Below, piece after piece: positions 35,582 through 43,786 of a stretch of 64,000 nt of DNA. Position 1 is the stretch's first letter. Each line of letters opens with the position of its first letter. The stretch covers positions 389,614-453,613 of the forward strand of contig NZ_BQIP01000002.1 of assembly GCF_021602585.1 (NCBI RefSeq). The letters are read 5' to 3'. The position numbers and the translations under genes were made by a program. The notes under the pieces were generated by a model. The model did not search any database and was not told the DNA's origin. It worked only from the letters and a program-made list of their open reading frames with translations. The stretch is from Pseudomonas faucium. GTDB lineage: Bacteria; Pseudomonadota; Gammaproteobacteria; Pseudomonadales; Pseudomonadaceae.

Positions 35582-35618
35582 TCGTGCAATTCGCACGACG
35601 CCAAATCGGTCATCGTGC
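35582..35618. promoter_or_regulatory. Inverted repeat TCGTGC-N5-GCACGA plus half-site
   Basis: A perfect TCGTGC-N5-GCACGA palindrome at 35582-35598 is followed by another TCGTGC at 35613-35618. It starts two bases after the BON stop and lies roughly 95-110 bp upstream of the downstream sigma-54 -24 element, a normal spacing for an enhancer site. No T-run follows, so it is not an intrinsic terminator. Confidence 0.5.
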
Positions 35619-35693
35619 AGGATACGTCCTCAAGTGCTATGCGGAGATTACGTAACTACATGATTTTAAAGGATTTTATTTGATGTAAATGGC

Positions 35694-35709
35694 TGGCACG
35701 CAGGCTGCA
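35694..35709 (+). promoter_or_regulatory. Candidate sigma-54 promoter of the small-protein/DUF1328/Ivy operon
   Basis: TGGCACG-CAGG-CTGCA fits the sigma-54 consensus with one mismatch; GG (35695-35696) and GC (35707-35708) are exactly ten bases apart. The predicted start lies near 35720, 35 bases upstream of the first gene. The TCGTGC palindrome upstream could be the activator site. Confidence 0.8.
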
Positions 35710-35754
35710 ATTACCCCTTCAGGTTTGAAGAAAAATTACAGCAGGAGAACCGGC

Positions 35755-36039
35755 ATGAACCGCCAACACGTCAACCGCTCGCAAAATGTCGCACTCCCCC
35801 TGCGCCAGGTCCTGTTACTTGGGATGGCGATGCTGCTGACCTTGGCCGCCGGCCTCTTCTACTACAGCGTGCAGACCGCCCGGCTGGCCGATCAGGTCGC
35901 CGCGCAGACCGCACTGCTGACCCATATGCAGGCAACACGTGCCAATACCTTGGTGAAGGCAGCCCAACCGCTGCCGACTGCCAATACCTCGCCGGCCACC
36001 GTTGAAAATGTCGTGCCGCAAGAACGCTGGGTGTTCTGA
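35755..36039 (+). CDS. Small single-helix membrane protein
   Basis: A 94-residue protein with one N-terminal membrane helix (about 20-42, LLLGMAMLLTLAAGLFYYSVQTARL) and a short, Ala/Thr/Pro-rich tail ending in PQERWVF. The ATG follows GCAGGAG. It starts the probable sigma-54 operon with the DUF1328 and Ivy genes. I do not recognise a family; P. aeruginosa has a small gene in the same place by synteny. Confidence 0.75.
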   Translation: MNRQHVNRSQNVALPLRQVLLLGMAMLLTLAAGLFYYSVQTARLADQVAAQTALLTHMQATRANTLVKAAQPLPTANTSPATVENVVPQERWVF

Positions 36040-36243
<204 letters not shown>

Positions 36244-36245
36244 CG

Positions 36246-36716
36246 ATGAGCAGGATGCTACGTACCGCCCTGGCTACCGCCCTGCTGTTGGGCGCTAGCG
36301 CAGGGGCCATGGCGGCCAATGACGGCCAGGTCCGGGTCGACCAGTTGCTCGGCTCGGACCCCGAATACCGGGAAACCTGGCAGCACACGATCAAAGGCGA
36401 AGAGCGCCTGCCCGAGTGGGTGATCAACCTCACCGGCAGCGCCCAGGAGCAGATGTCGGCAGTCACCGAAGACGGCGACAAGTACCTGGTCGGCCCGCTC
36501 TGCGAGTCCCAGGACAACTGCACCTACAAGCGCCTGATCGTGGCTTTCAGCTGGGACAAGGACGATGCCTACGGGATGCTCGTGGAAGTGCCCGAAGGCC
36601 TGCCCAGCGACAAGTCGCCGACCCGCCACGCCCAGTACCGCTGGCTGGGCAAGCCGGACGATGGCATGAAGGCCATGCTGCAGGAGCAACTCAAGCGCGA
36701 TCCGAAGTGGTATTGA
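36246..36716 (+). CDS. ivy: Inhibitor of vertebrate lysozyme (Ivy) family protein
   Basis: A 156-residue periplasmic protein with a signal peptide (MSRMLRTALATALLLGASAGAMA). Ivy proteins block C-type lysozymes with a CKPHDC loop; here the equivalent is CESQDNC, between LVGP and TYKRLIVAFSW, so the loop is altered but the two cysteines are kept. Length and the EYRETWQHTIKGEERLPEW segment fit the family. P. aeruginosa has ivyP1 in the same place beside algB by memory. The ATG at 36246 is preferred over the TTG at 36240. Confidence 0.88.
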   Translation: MSRMLRTALATALLLGASAGAMAANDGQVRVDQLLGSDPEYRETWQHTIKGEERLPEWVINLTGSAQEQMSAVTEDGDKYLVGPLCESQDNCTYKRLIVAFSWDKDDAYGMLVEVPEGLPSDKSPTRHAQYRWLGKPDDGMKAMLQEQLKRDPKWY

Positions 36717-37453
36717 GCGTTACTGACCAGCGGTCGCGCGCTGTCATGTAATAGAAGCGGAACCTTTCTATCGTTCTCGCTTCTATGATGCGCCGCCCCG
36801 AGGAGGGGCGACACATGACCAAGGGGCCGGGCTGTTCTGATTGTTGCAGGATCGGAGTGGCCTAGGGGTACAGGGAGTGCCTCCAGGATTGGGCCGGGTC
36901 AGGAAAAGGCAGAATCGGAAGCTTCAGGTCAGGTGCGGGTGATCCCACACTATTGAGGCCTGGCTTCCGAGGCGCCATGTCCATCTTTCCATCCTCCTTT
37001 CAGGAATTTGCTGTCAGGACACATTTTGTCTTGACCGTACATCAATTTTTTTTCGTCCAATCGAGTGGCCGCGCAAGCGGCATTTACGCCATTCGGATTG
37101 TCGAACAAGCCATCTCTGCCACCCTTTCTGCCCTGCCATATATGCCTAAAAATGGCGCTTTGGCCCTGTTCGGGAATCCGAACGTTATAAATCAAGGGCT
37201 TGCGAGTGCCTCATTTTGACGCAGATCAGTATGCATAATCGGTATGGGGTATACGCTTCCGGCATTAGATTTCATCCTTTCCCATCGCAATAGTTGCCGC
37301 CTTTTCGCTGGCCCGAGCGCTCAGTCGCTCGCTCGCGGTATCCCTACATGGGGTCTCCGGACGGAAGCTGCATGCTGCCCGTGACGTTGCCAACGGCTCT
37401 GTTACGCGCTTTTCCGGTCGGTGCCCGTGACCACTAGAACAAAGGGTAAAGAC
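36717..37453. other. 737-base non-coding interval between ivy and gltP
   Basis: No convincing gene is visible. The stretch 36960-37260 is unusually A/T-rich for this genome, with T-runs; short open frames in it (for example 36953-37219 on the plus strand and 36950-37195 on the minus strand) have no ribosome binding sites or recognisable products. ATAGAAGCG (36751-36759) and CGCTTCTAT (36778-36786) form a perfect 9-bp inverted repeat. A GAACCT-N16-TCTAT sequence overlapping it (36760-36786) is weakly AlgU-like. The gltP promoter probably lies in the 3' half, but I could not fix it. Confidence 0.55.
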
Positions 37454-38782
37454 ATGAAGAAGGCAAAACTGAGCCTCGCCTGGCAGATCGTCATCGGTCT
37501 GGTCCTGGGCGTTGCAATCGGCGCGCTGCTGAACCACTTCAGTGCGGAAAAGGCATGGTGGATCAGCAACGTTCTCCAGCCTGCCGGTGACATCTTCATT
37601 CGCCTGATCAAGATGATCGTCGTCCCGATCGTGATTTCGTCGCTGATCGTGGGCATCGCCGGGGTTGGCGACGCGAAGAAACTGGGCAGTATCGGCCTGA
37701 AGACCATCATCTACTTCGAGGTGGTGACCACCATCGCCATCGTCGTCGGCCTGGTGTTGGCCAACGTGTTCCACCCAGGTGCCGGCATCGACATGAGCAC
37801 CCTGGGCACCGTGGACATCTCCAAGTACCAGGCCACCGCGGCCGAGGTGCAGCATGAGCATGCGTTCATCGAGACCCTGCTCAACCTGATCCCGTCGAAC
37901 ATCTTCGCGGCGCTGATGCGTGGCGAAATGCTGCCGATCATCTTCTTCTCGGTGCTGTTCGGCCTGGGCCTCTCCAGCCTGCAGGCAGACCTGCGCGAGC
38001 CGCTGGTACGTACCTTCCAGGGCGTGTCGGAGACCATGTTCAAGGTCACCCACATGATCATGAACTACGCCCCGATCGGCGTGTTCGCCCTGATCGCCGT
38101 GACGGTCGCCAACTTCGGCTTCAGCTCGCTGCTGCCGCTGGCCAAGCTGGTGCTGCTGGTATACTTCGCCATCGCCTTCTTCGCCTTCATGGTGCTGGGC
38201 CTGGTGGCGCGCCTGTTCGGCTTCTCGGTGATCAAGATCATGCGCATCATGAAAGATGAGCTGATCCTCGCCTACTCCACCTCCAGCTCCGAAACCGTGC
38301 TGCCGCGCGTGATCGAGAAGATGGAGAAGTACGGTGCGCCGAAGTCGATCTGCTCGTTCGTGGTACCGACCGGCTACTCGTTCAACCTCGACGGTTCGAC
38401 CCTGTACCAGAGCATCGCGGCCATCTTCATCGCCCAGCTCTACGGCATCGACCTGTCCTGGAGCCAGCAGCTGCTGCTGGTGCTGACCCTGATGGTCACC
38501 TCCAAAGGCATCGCCGGCGTGCCGGGCGTGTCCTTCGTGGTACTGCTGGCCACCCTGGGCAGCGTGGGCATCCCGCTGGAAGGCCTGGCCTTCATTGCCG
38601 GTGTCGACCGCATCATGGACATGGCGCGTACCGCTTTGAACGTGATCGGCAACGCCCTGGCGGCCCTGGTGATCGCCCGTTGGGAAGGCATGTACGACGC
38701 GGCCAAGGGCGAGCAGTACTATGCCTCGCTGATGGCCGACAAGCAGGAAACTGCAGCGGTAGGCGAGCACGCCAAGCGCTGA
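37454..38782 (+). CDS. gltP: Glutamate/aspartate:proton symporter
   Basis: A 442-residue dicarboxylate/amino acid:cation symporter of the DAACS family. The signature segments STSSSETVLPRVIEKMEKYG, VPTGYSFNLDGSTLYQ and SKGIAGVPGVSFVVL, which form the substrate site, are intact; about eight helices are evident. The ATG at 37454 is chosen with AAAGGGTAAAG upstream rather than the in-frame codon at 37421. It is terminated by a strong hairpin at 38802. Confidence 0.92.
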   Translation: MKKAKLSLAWQIVIGLVLGVAIGALLNHFSAEKAWWISNVLQPAGDIFIRLIKMIVVPIVISSLIVGIAGVGDAKKLGSIGLKTIIYFEVVTTIAIVVGLVLANVFHPGAGIDMSTLGTVDISKYQATAAEVQHEHAFIETLLNLIPSNIFAALMRGEMLPIIFFSVLFGLGLSSLQADLREPLVRTFQGVSETMFKVTHMIMNYAPIGVFALIAVTVANFGFSSLLPLAKLVLLVYFAIAFFAFMVLGLVARLFGFSVIKIMRIMKDELILAYSTSSSETVLPRVIEKMEKYGAPKSICSFVVPTGYSFNLDGSTLYQSIAAIFIAQLYGIDLSWSQQLLLVLTLMVTSKGIAGVPGVSFVVLLATLGSVGIPLEGLAFIAGVDRIMDMARTALNVIGNALAALVIARWEGMYDAAKGEQYYASLMADKQETAAVGEHAKR

Positions 38783-38801
38783 GCCTGACGTATTGAACGA
38801 A

Positions 38802-38827
38802 GAGCCCCGACCTGTCGGGGCTTTTTG
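38802..38827 (+). terminator. Intrinsic terminator after gltP
   Basis: AGCCCCGAC and GTCGGGGCT form a stem with a short CT loop, then TTTT. Confidence 0.85.
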
Positions 38828-38852
38828 TTTTCGGCTGAAGCCCAGCGCTATA

Positions 38853-38884
38853 CCTGTGGGAGCCGGCTTGCCGGCGATGAGGCC
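38853..38884. repeat. Single REP unit, GCCGGCAAGCCGGCTCCCAC family
   Basis: CCTGTGGGAGCCGGCTTGCC and the rest of the unit are present once, without an inverted partner, between the gltP terminator and the next gene. Confidence 0.8.
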
Positions 38885-38936
38885 GGTACAGCCCAAACCA
38901 GTTATCATTCGAGCATTTTTCAGGGGGATCACACGG

Positions 38937-40166
38937 ATGCTAAACGGCCTTTGGCTCGGCTTTTTCCTGGTGGCGGCCGTCTCCGCCCTGGCCCAATGGC
39001 TGGTCGGCGGCAACGCCGGCATCTTCGCCGCGATGGTCGAGAGCATCTTCGCCATGGCCAAGCTGTCGGTGGAGGTGATGGTCCTGCTGTTCGGCACCCT
39101 GACCCTGTGGCTGGGCTTTCTGAAGATCGCCGAACAGGCCGGCATCGTCGAATGGCTGGCCAAGGTGCTCGGCCCGCTGTTCGCCCGGCTGATGCCCGAG
39201 GTGCCGCCCGGCCACCCGGCCCTGGGCCTGATCACCATGAACTTCGCCGCCAACGGCCTGGGCCTGGACAACGCCGCCACGCCGATTGGCCTCAAGGCCA
39301 TGCGTGCCCTGCAGGAGCTCAACCCCAGCAGCACCACGGCAAGCAACGCGCAGATCCTGTTCCTGGTGCTCAACGCCTCGTCGCTGACCCTGCTGCCGGT
39401 GACCATCTTCATGTACCGGGCGCAGCAAGGCGCCACCGACCCCACCCTGGTGTTCCTGCCCATCCTGCTGGCCACCAGCGTGTCGACCCTGGTCGGCCTG
39501 CTGTCGGTGGCGGTGATGCAGCGCCTGCGCCTGTGGGACCCGGTGGTGCTCGCCTACATGATCCCGGGCGCGCTGCTGCTGGGCGGTTTCATGGCTTTTC
39601 TCGGCACCCTGTCGGCGGCGGCGCTGGCCAGCCTGTCGTCGATCCTCGGCAACCTCACGCTGTTCGGTGTGATCGTGCTGTTCCTGGTGATCGGCGCGCT
39701 GAAACGGGTGAAGGTCTACGAAGCGTTCGTGGACGGCGCCAAGGAAGGCTTCGACGTGGCCAAGAGCCTGTTGCCCTACCTGGTGGCGATGCTGGTGGCG
39801 GTGGGCGTGCTGCGTGCCTCCGGGGCGCTGGAGCTGCTGCTGGACGGCATTCGCCACGCGGTCAACTGGCTAGGCATGGACACCCGTTTCGTCGAAGGCC
39901 TGCCGACGGCGCTGGTCAAGCCGTTCTCCGGCAGCGCCGCCCGGGCGATGCTGATCGAGACCATGCAGACCCACGGTGTCGACAGCTTCCCGGCGCTGGT
40001 GGCAGCGACCATCCAGGGCAGTACCGAAACCACCTTCTACGTGCTGGCGGTGTACTTCGGCGCGGTGGGCATCCAGCGGGTGCGCCACGCCGTGGGCTGC
40101 GCCTTGCTGGCCGAGCTGTCGGGCGTGATCGCGGCCATCTGCATCTGCTACTGGTTCTTCGCCTGA
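38937..40166 (+). CDS. Fused SpmA/SpmB-like nucleoside-recognition (Gate) membrane protein
   Basis: A 409-residue polytopic protein in which two Gate (nucleoside-recognition) domains are fused: an SpmA-like N-half (VEVMVLLFGTLTLWLGFLKIAEQAGI, NFAANGLGLDNAATPIGLKAMRALQELNP) and an SpmB-like C-half (YEAFVDGAKEGFDVAKSLLPYLVAMLVAVGVLRASGAL, PFSGSAARAMLIETM). In Bacillus, SpmA and SpmB act in spore core dehydration, but the fused form in non-sporulating Proteobacteria has no known role. The ATG follows AGGGGGATC. Its 3' end overlaps the convergent lipoprotein gene by 19 bases. Confidence 0.87.
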   Translation: MLNGLWLGFFLVAAVSALAQWLVGGNAGIFAAMVESIFAMAKLSVEVMVLLFGTLTLWLGFLKIAEQAGIVEWLAKVLGPLFARLMPEVPPGHPALGLITMNFAANGLGLDNAATPIGLKAMRALQELNPSSTTASNAQILFLVLNASSLTLLPVTIFMYRAQQGATDPTLVFLPILLATSVSTLVGLLSVAVMQRLRLWDPVVLAYMIPGALLLGGFMAFLGTLSAAALASLSSILGNLTLFGVIVLFLVIGALKRVKVYEAFVDGAKEGFDVAKSLLPYLVAMLVAVGVLRASGALELLLDGIRHAVNWLGMDTRFVEGLPTALVKPFSGSAARAMLIETMQTHGVDSFPALVAATIQGSTETTFYVLAVYFGAVGIQRVRHAVGCALLAELSGVIAAICICYWFFA

Positions 40167-40771
40167 GCCTGGGTTCCCTGGGCCACGGTCCAGTCGATGA
40201 CCTGCCCGGCCAGCCTGTCGCTGGCCGCCCCAAAGCCCGCCACCACCGCGGCCACCTGGCGGTCGGCCAGCGGCTGGTGCACTTCGAAGCGCTTGCTGGC
40301 GAGAATGCGCTGGCTGCGCCCCTGGACCAGGCGCGCGTCATAGCGGACCACCACTTCCACCGCGCCGCCTGAGCGGTACTCGCTCTGGAACGCCTGCAGC
40401 TCGCCCACCAGTTCGTAGTCGGCCTGCAGGTTGCTGTCGTCGGCGCTCAGGCGCTGCACCCGGCCATCGCGCTGGAACCCATCGAGCAGGCGGTTGCGCA
40501 CCAGCAAGGGCACCGGGTCGCTCCAGCGCGCGCCTTTGTAGTTGCTGATCACGTCACCCTCGGGCACCACCGCGATGCGCGGGCCGCTCAGTGCTTCGCT
40601 GGCCAGCGGCTTGTTCAGGCGCAGCGACCAGTCCAACGGCGCTGCGTTGCGGCTGGCCTGGTTGACCGGCAGCCGGTACATGTCCACCGGCGCCGGCTGC
40701 GGCAGGATCGAGCAGGCGGCGGCCAGGCTCAGGGTGGCCGCCAGGGCCAGCAGGCGCAGCGACGGATTCAT
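40148..40771 (-). CDS. PqiC/YmbA-type ABC transport auxiliary lipoprotein
   Basis: A 207-residue lipoprotein (lipobox LAAAC, acylated Cys near 20) of the PqiC/ABC-type transport auxiliary family (IAVVPEGDVISNYKGARWSDPVPLLVRNRLLDGFQRDG). It is the last gene of a four-gene lipid transport operon (permease-ATPase-MCE-lipoprotein) and should bridge the MCE protein to the outer membrane. It overlaps the MCE gene by four bases and converges on the SpmAB-like gene. Confidence 0.9.
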   Translation of the reverse strand: MNPSLRLLALAATLSLAAACSILPQPAPVDMYRLPVNQASRNAAPLDWSLRLNKPLASEALSGPRIAVVPEGDVISNYKGARWSDPVPLLVRNRLLDGFQRDGRVQRLSADDSNLQADYELVGELQAFQSEYRSGGAVEVVVRYDARLVQGRSQRILASKRFEVHQPLADRQVAAVVAGFGAASDRLAGQVIDWTVAQGTQAQAKNQ

Positions 40772-41706
40772 GGCTGGAACTCCTTGTTGTTGTCGCGGCC
40801 GAGCAGGTAGCCGCTCGGGTCGGCCTCCAGGCGCCGGGAAATGCCCTTGAGCGAATTGAGTGTCTCGCGCAGCTCGCGGATGGCGGGGGTCAGCTGGTTC
40901 AGCCCTTGCGCGCCGTCGTCGATCGACTGGCGGTTGTCCTGCAGCAGGCTGTTGATGGTTGCCGTGCTTTGCGCCAGTGACTGCATGGCCTGCTCGGCGC
41001 TGCCGATGGCCTGCTTGCCCTCGTTGCCGAGCAGGCCGTTGGCGTTGCGCATCAGTGCCTGGGTTTCGGCCAGGGTGGCATTGGCCTGCTTGCCGACCTG
41101 GGCCAGTTGCTCGATGGCCGCGCCAATGCCGCCCTTCTGGTTGGCGAAGGCGCCGGTGGTTTGCTCGAGGTTGGCCAGGGTGTTGCTCAGGCGCTCGATA
41201 TTGCGCTCGGAGAACATCAGGTTGGCGTTGTGCAGCAGCAGGTTGATGTTGGTCACCAGGTCGCTGCTGTCATTGAGCAGGCGCGAGATCGGCGAGGGCG
41301 AGGCGACGATCACCGGCAGGTGCCCATCCTTGCTCTTGAGCTCCGGGCTTTGCGGGGTGCCGCCGCTGAGCTGGATGAACGAGTTGCCGGTAACCCCGGC
41401 CAGGGTCAGCTTGGCCTGGGTATCTTCCTTCACCGGGGTGTCGCCGCTCAGGCGCACACGCGCCAGCACCCGGCGCGGGTCCTTGGGGTCCAGGCGCAGG
41501 CTGGTCACATCGCCCACCTTGATGCCGTTGTACTGCACCGGGCTGCCGCGCGACAGGCCGGAGACGGCCTCGTTGAAGACCACTTCGTAGTCCTTGAAGG
41601 CGTCGTCGACACTGGACTTGGTCAGCCACAGGCCGAACAGCATGGCACCGACCACCACCACCACGGTGACCAGGCCGATGAGAACGTGATGAGCTCGGGT
41701 TTCCAT
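40768..41706 (-). CDS. MCE (MlaD-type) periplasmic lipid-binding protein
   Basis: A 312-residue protein with an N-terminal membrane anchor (about 7-25) followed by one MCE domain (about 40-120, FNEAVSGLSRGSPVQYNGIKVGDVTSLRLDPKDP) and a long alpha-helical tail (150-300), which is longer than MlaD and may form a needle-like barrel. It carries phospholipids across the periplasm. It lies three bases after the ATPase gene in the same operon. Confidence 0.92.
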   Translation of the reverse strand: METRAHHVLIGLVTVVVVVGAMLFGLWLTKSSVDDAFKDYEVVFNEAVSGLSRGSPVQYNGIKVGDVTSLRLDPKDPRRVLARVRLSGDTPVKEDTQAKLTLAGVTGNSFIQLSGGTPQSPELKSKDGHLPVIVASPSPISRLLNDSSDLVTNINLLLHNANLMFSERNIERLSNTLANLEQTTGAFANQKGGIGAAIEQLAQVGKQANATLAETQALMRNANGLLGNEGKQAIGSAEQAMQSLAQSTATINSLLQDNRQSIDDGAQGLNQLTPAIRELRETLNSLKGISRRLEADPSGYLLGRDNNKEFQP

Positions 41707-41709
41707 CGT

Positions 41710-42501
41710 TCAGCGCTCCTGCCCGGCGCTGGCGGCGGCCTGTTCGGCAGCGCGCCCGCGTGGGCCGTGAAAGTATTCGTGAATCCACGGGTCGTTGGTT
41801 TGCTCGACCTCGGCCAAGGGGCCGGCGACCAGCACTTTTTTCTGCGACAGCACGGCGACGCGGTCGGTGATGGTGTAGAGGGTGTCCAGGTCGTGGGTGA
41901 TGAGGAACACGCTCAGGCCCAGGGCGTCGCGCAAGGTCAGGATCAACTGGTCGAAAGCGGCGGCGCCGATCGGGTCGAGGCCGGCGGTAGGTTCGTCGAG
42001 GAACAGGATGTCCGGGTCCAGGGCCAGCGCCCGGGCCAGTGCGGCGCGCTTGATCATGCCGCCGGAAAGCGACGACGGGTACTTGTCGGCAGCCGACAGC
42101 GGCAGGCCGGCCAGGGCCAGCTTGACCCCGGCCAGGTGCTCGGCATCGTCGCGCGACAACCCGGCATGCTCGATCAGCGGCAGGGCCACGTTCTCGGTGA
42201 CGGTCAGCGAGGAGAACAGCGCGCCCTTCTGAAACAGCACGCCAAAGCGCCGCTCGACCAGCGAACGTTGCTCCTCGCCCAGGCTCGCCAGGTCTTCGCC
42301 GAACACCTTGATCAGCCCCTCGTTGGGCCGGCGCAGGCCGATGATGCTGCGTAGCAGCACCGACTTGCCGCTGCCCGAGCCACCGACCACGGCGAGGATT
42401 TCGCCACGGTACAGGTCCAGGTCCAGGTGCTCGTGCACGACCTGGCTGCCGAAGCGGTTGCAGATGCCACGCGCCTCGATCACCGCTTGTTGGCCCGTCA
42501 C
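41710..42501 (-). CDS. ABC transporter ATP-binding protein (MlaF-type)
   Basis: A 263-residue ATPase. Walker A is GGSGSGKS, signature LSGGMIKRAALARA, Walker B DILFLDEPTAGLDP, with the switch His in ITHDLDTLY. GTG at 42501 overlaps the stop of the permease gene (GTGA arrangement), so they are translationally coupled; the long upstream frame is a shadow of the permease. It should energise the lipid transporter. Confidence 0.92.
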   Translation of the reverse strand: MTGQQAVIEARGICNRFGSQVVHEHLDLDLYRGEILAVVGGSGSGKSVLLRSIIGLRRPNEGLIKVFGEDLASLGEEQRSLVERRFGVLFQKGALFSSLTVTENVALPLIEHAGLSRDDAEHLAGVKLALAGLPLSAADKYPSSLSGGMIKRAALARALALDPDILFLDEPTAGLDPIGAAAFDQLILTLRDALGLSVFLITHDLDTLYTITDRVAVLSQKKVLVAGPLAEVEQTNDPWIHEYFHGPRGRAAEQAAASAGQER

Positions 42502-43622
42502 CAGCCCATCTCCATGCAGAACAGCGCGGCCACGGCATCCAGCACGATGACCACGAAAATCGATTGCACCACGCTGGAGGTGGTGTGGGCGCCGACCGAC
42601 TCGGCGCTGCCGCTGACCTTGAAGCCTTCCAGGCAGCCGATGGCGGCGATCAGGAAGGCGAAGAACGGGGCCTTGGCCAGGCCGACCAGAAAGTGCTGCA
42701 CGCCGATGTCGCTCTGCAGCAGCGAAAGGAACATCGCCGGTGAAATATCCAGGGTCAGGGCGCACACCACCGCGCCGCCGACGATGCCGCAGATCATCGC
42801 CACGAAGGTCAAGAGCGGCAGCGAAATCAGCAGCGCCAGCACCCGCGGCACCACCAGCAATTCGATGGGGTTCAGGCCCAGGGTGCGGATGGCGTCGATT
42901 TCTTCGTTGGCCTTCATCGAGCCGATCTGCGCGGTGAACGAGCTGGCGGTGCGCCCGGCCATGAGGATGGCGGTCAGCAGCACGGCGAATTCGCGCAGGA
43001 ACGAGAAGGCCACCAGGTCGACGGTGAAGATGGTCGCGCCGAAAGCGGCGAGCACCGTGGCGCCGAGAAAGGCCACCACCGCGCCCACCAGAAAGGTCAG
43101 CAAGGCGACGATGGGGGCGGCGTCGAGGCCGGTCTGCTCGATGTGCGCGACCACCGGGGTGACGCGCCAGCGGTGGGGCTGGAACAGCCGGCGCAGCAGG
43201 GTTTCGAGGATCAGGCCGACGAAGCCGAGCAGCTGCATGCTGTCTTGCCACAGCGTGCCGACCGCGCAACCGATGCGCTCCAGCAGTTGCAGCAGCACGT
43301 TGCGTTCGGGCGCCTTGACCGGGATGCAATAGTCCTGCACCGAGGTGTAGACGGTCTTGAGCAGGGCGCGGCTGGCCTCGGGCAGCTCGTTGGTGCAGTG
43401 GTTCAGGCGCTCGGTGCCGAGCAGCTCGGCCAGCAGCGCGGCCCCGGCGGTGTCCAGGCGGCCCAGTTGGCTGAGGTCGGCGATGGCGTCGCCTGTGGCC
43501 TGCGCGCGCAGCTGTTCGCTGTCGCGCCTGAGGCTGGCGTAGTGGGCCAGGGTCCAGTCACCGGCGATACGCAGGCAGGCCGGTTGGCAGCTGGTGTCCA
43601 GGGAGGCGCTGGGAGTGGTCAT
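42498..43622 (-). CDS. MlaE-type lipid ABC permease with N-terminal STAS domain
   Basis: A 374-residue protein. The first about 110 residues form a STAS-like domain (CLRIAGDWTLAHYASLRRD, ADLSQLGRLDTAGAALLAELLG), i.e. an MlaB-like partner fused to the permease. The MlaE part holds GRTASSFTAQIGSMKANEEIDAIRTLGLNPIELLVVPR. This fusion explains why there is no separate mlaB gene. I chose ATG at 43622 because GGAG stands just upstream; ATG at 43631 is possible. Confidence 0.92.
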   Translation of the reverse strand: MTTPSASLDTSCQPACLRIAGDWTLAHYASLRRDSEQLRAQATGDAIADLSQLGRLDTAGAALLAELLGTERLNHCTNELPEASRALLKTVYTSVQDYCIPVKAPERNVLLQLLERIGCAVGTLWQDSMQLLGFVGLILETLLRRLFQPHRWRVTPVVAHIEQTGLDAAPIVALLTFLVGAVVAFLGATVLAAFGATIFTVDLVAFSFLREFAVLLTAILMAGRTASSFTAQIGSMKANEEIDAIRTLGLNPIELLVVPRVLALLISLPLLTFVAMICGIVGGAVVCALTLDISPAMFLSLLQSDIGVQHFLVGLAKAPFFAFLIAAIGCLEGFKVSGSAESVGAHTTSSVVQSIFVVIVLDAVAALFCMEMGW

Positions 43623-43689
43623 AGGCTCCATGCATCTGACAGCCCGTGGGGGCGTAGAGGCTGATCATAGCGCAGCGTGCCTGTCTTGG

Positions 43690-43766
43690 CCCCATCGCCG
43701 GCAAGCCGGCTCCCACAGGGACCTCACTGCACTTGCCTGTGGGAGCCGGCTTGCCGGCGATGGGGC
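43690..43766. repeat. REP pair, GCCGGCAAGCCGGCTCCCAC family
   Basis: Inverted copies between two minus-strand genes (the permease start and the end of the DUF5924 gene), flanked by GGCCCC/GGGGC. Confidence 0.85.
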
Positions 43767-43786
43767 TGCAAAGCAGCCCTTTTGCA

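Noticed and set aside
36961-36977. Sigma-54-like GG-N10-GC in the ivy-gltP interval
   Set aside because: The spacing fits but the flanking bases do not (TGGCTT and GGCGC in place of TGGCAC and TTGC), so it is likely a chance match.
36953-37219. 88-codon plus-strand and 81-codon minus-strand (36950-37195) open frames in the ivy-gltP gap
   Set aside because: No ribosome binding site, atypical composition and no recognisable product; better seen as non-coding A/T-rich DNA.
37265-39475. 736-codon minus-strand open frame opposite gltP and the SpmAB-like gene
   Set aside because: Shadow frame crossing an intrinsic terminator and a REP; no family similarity.
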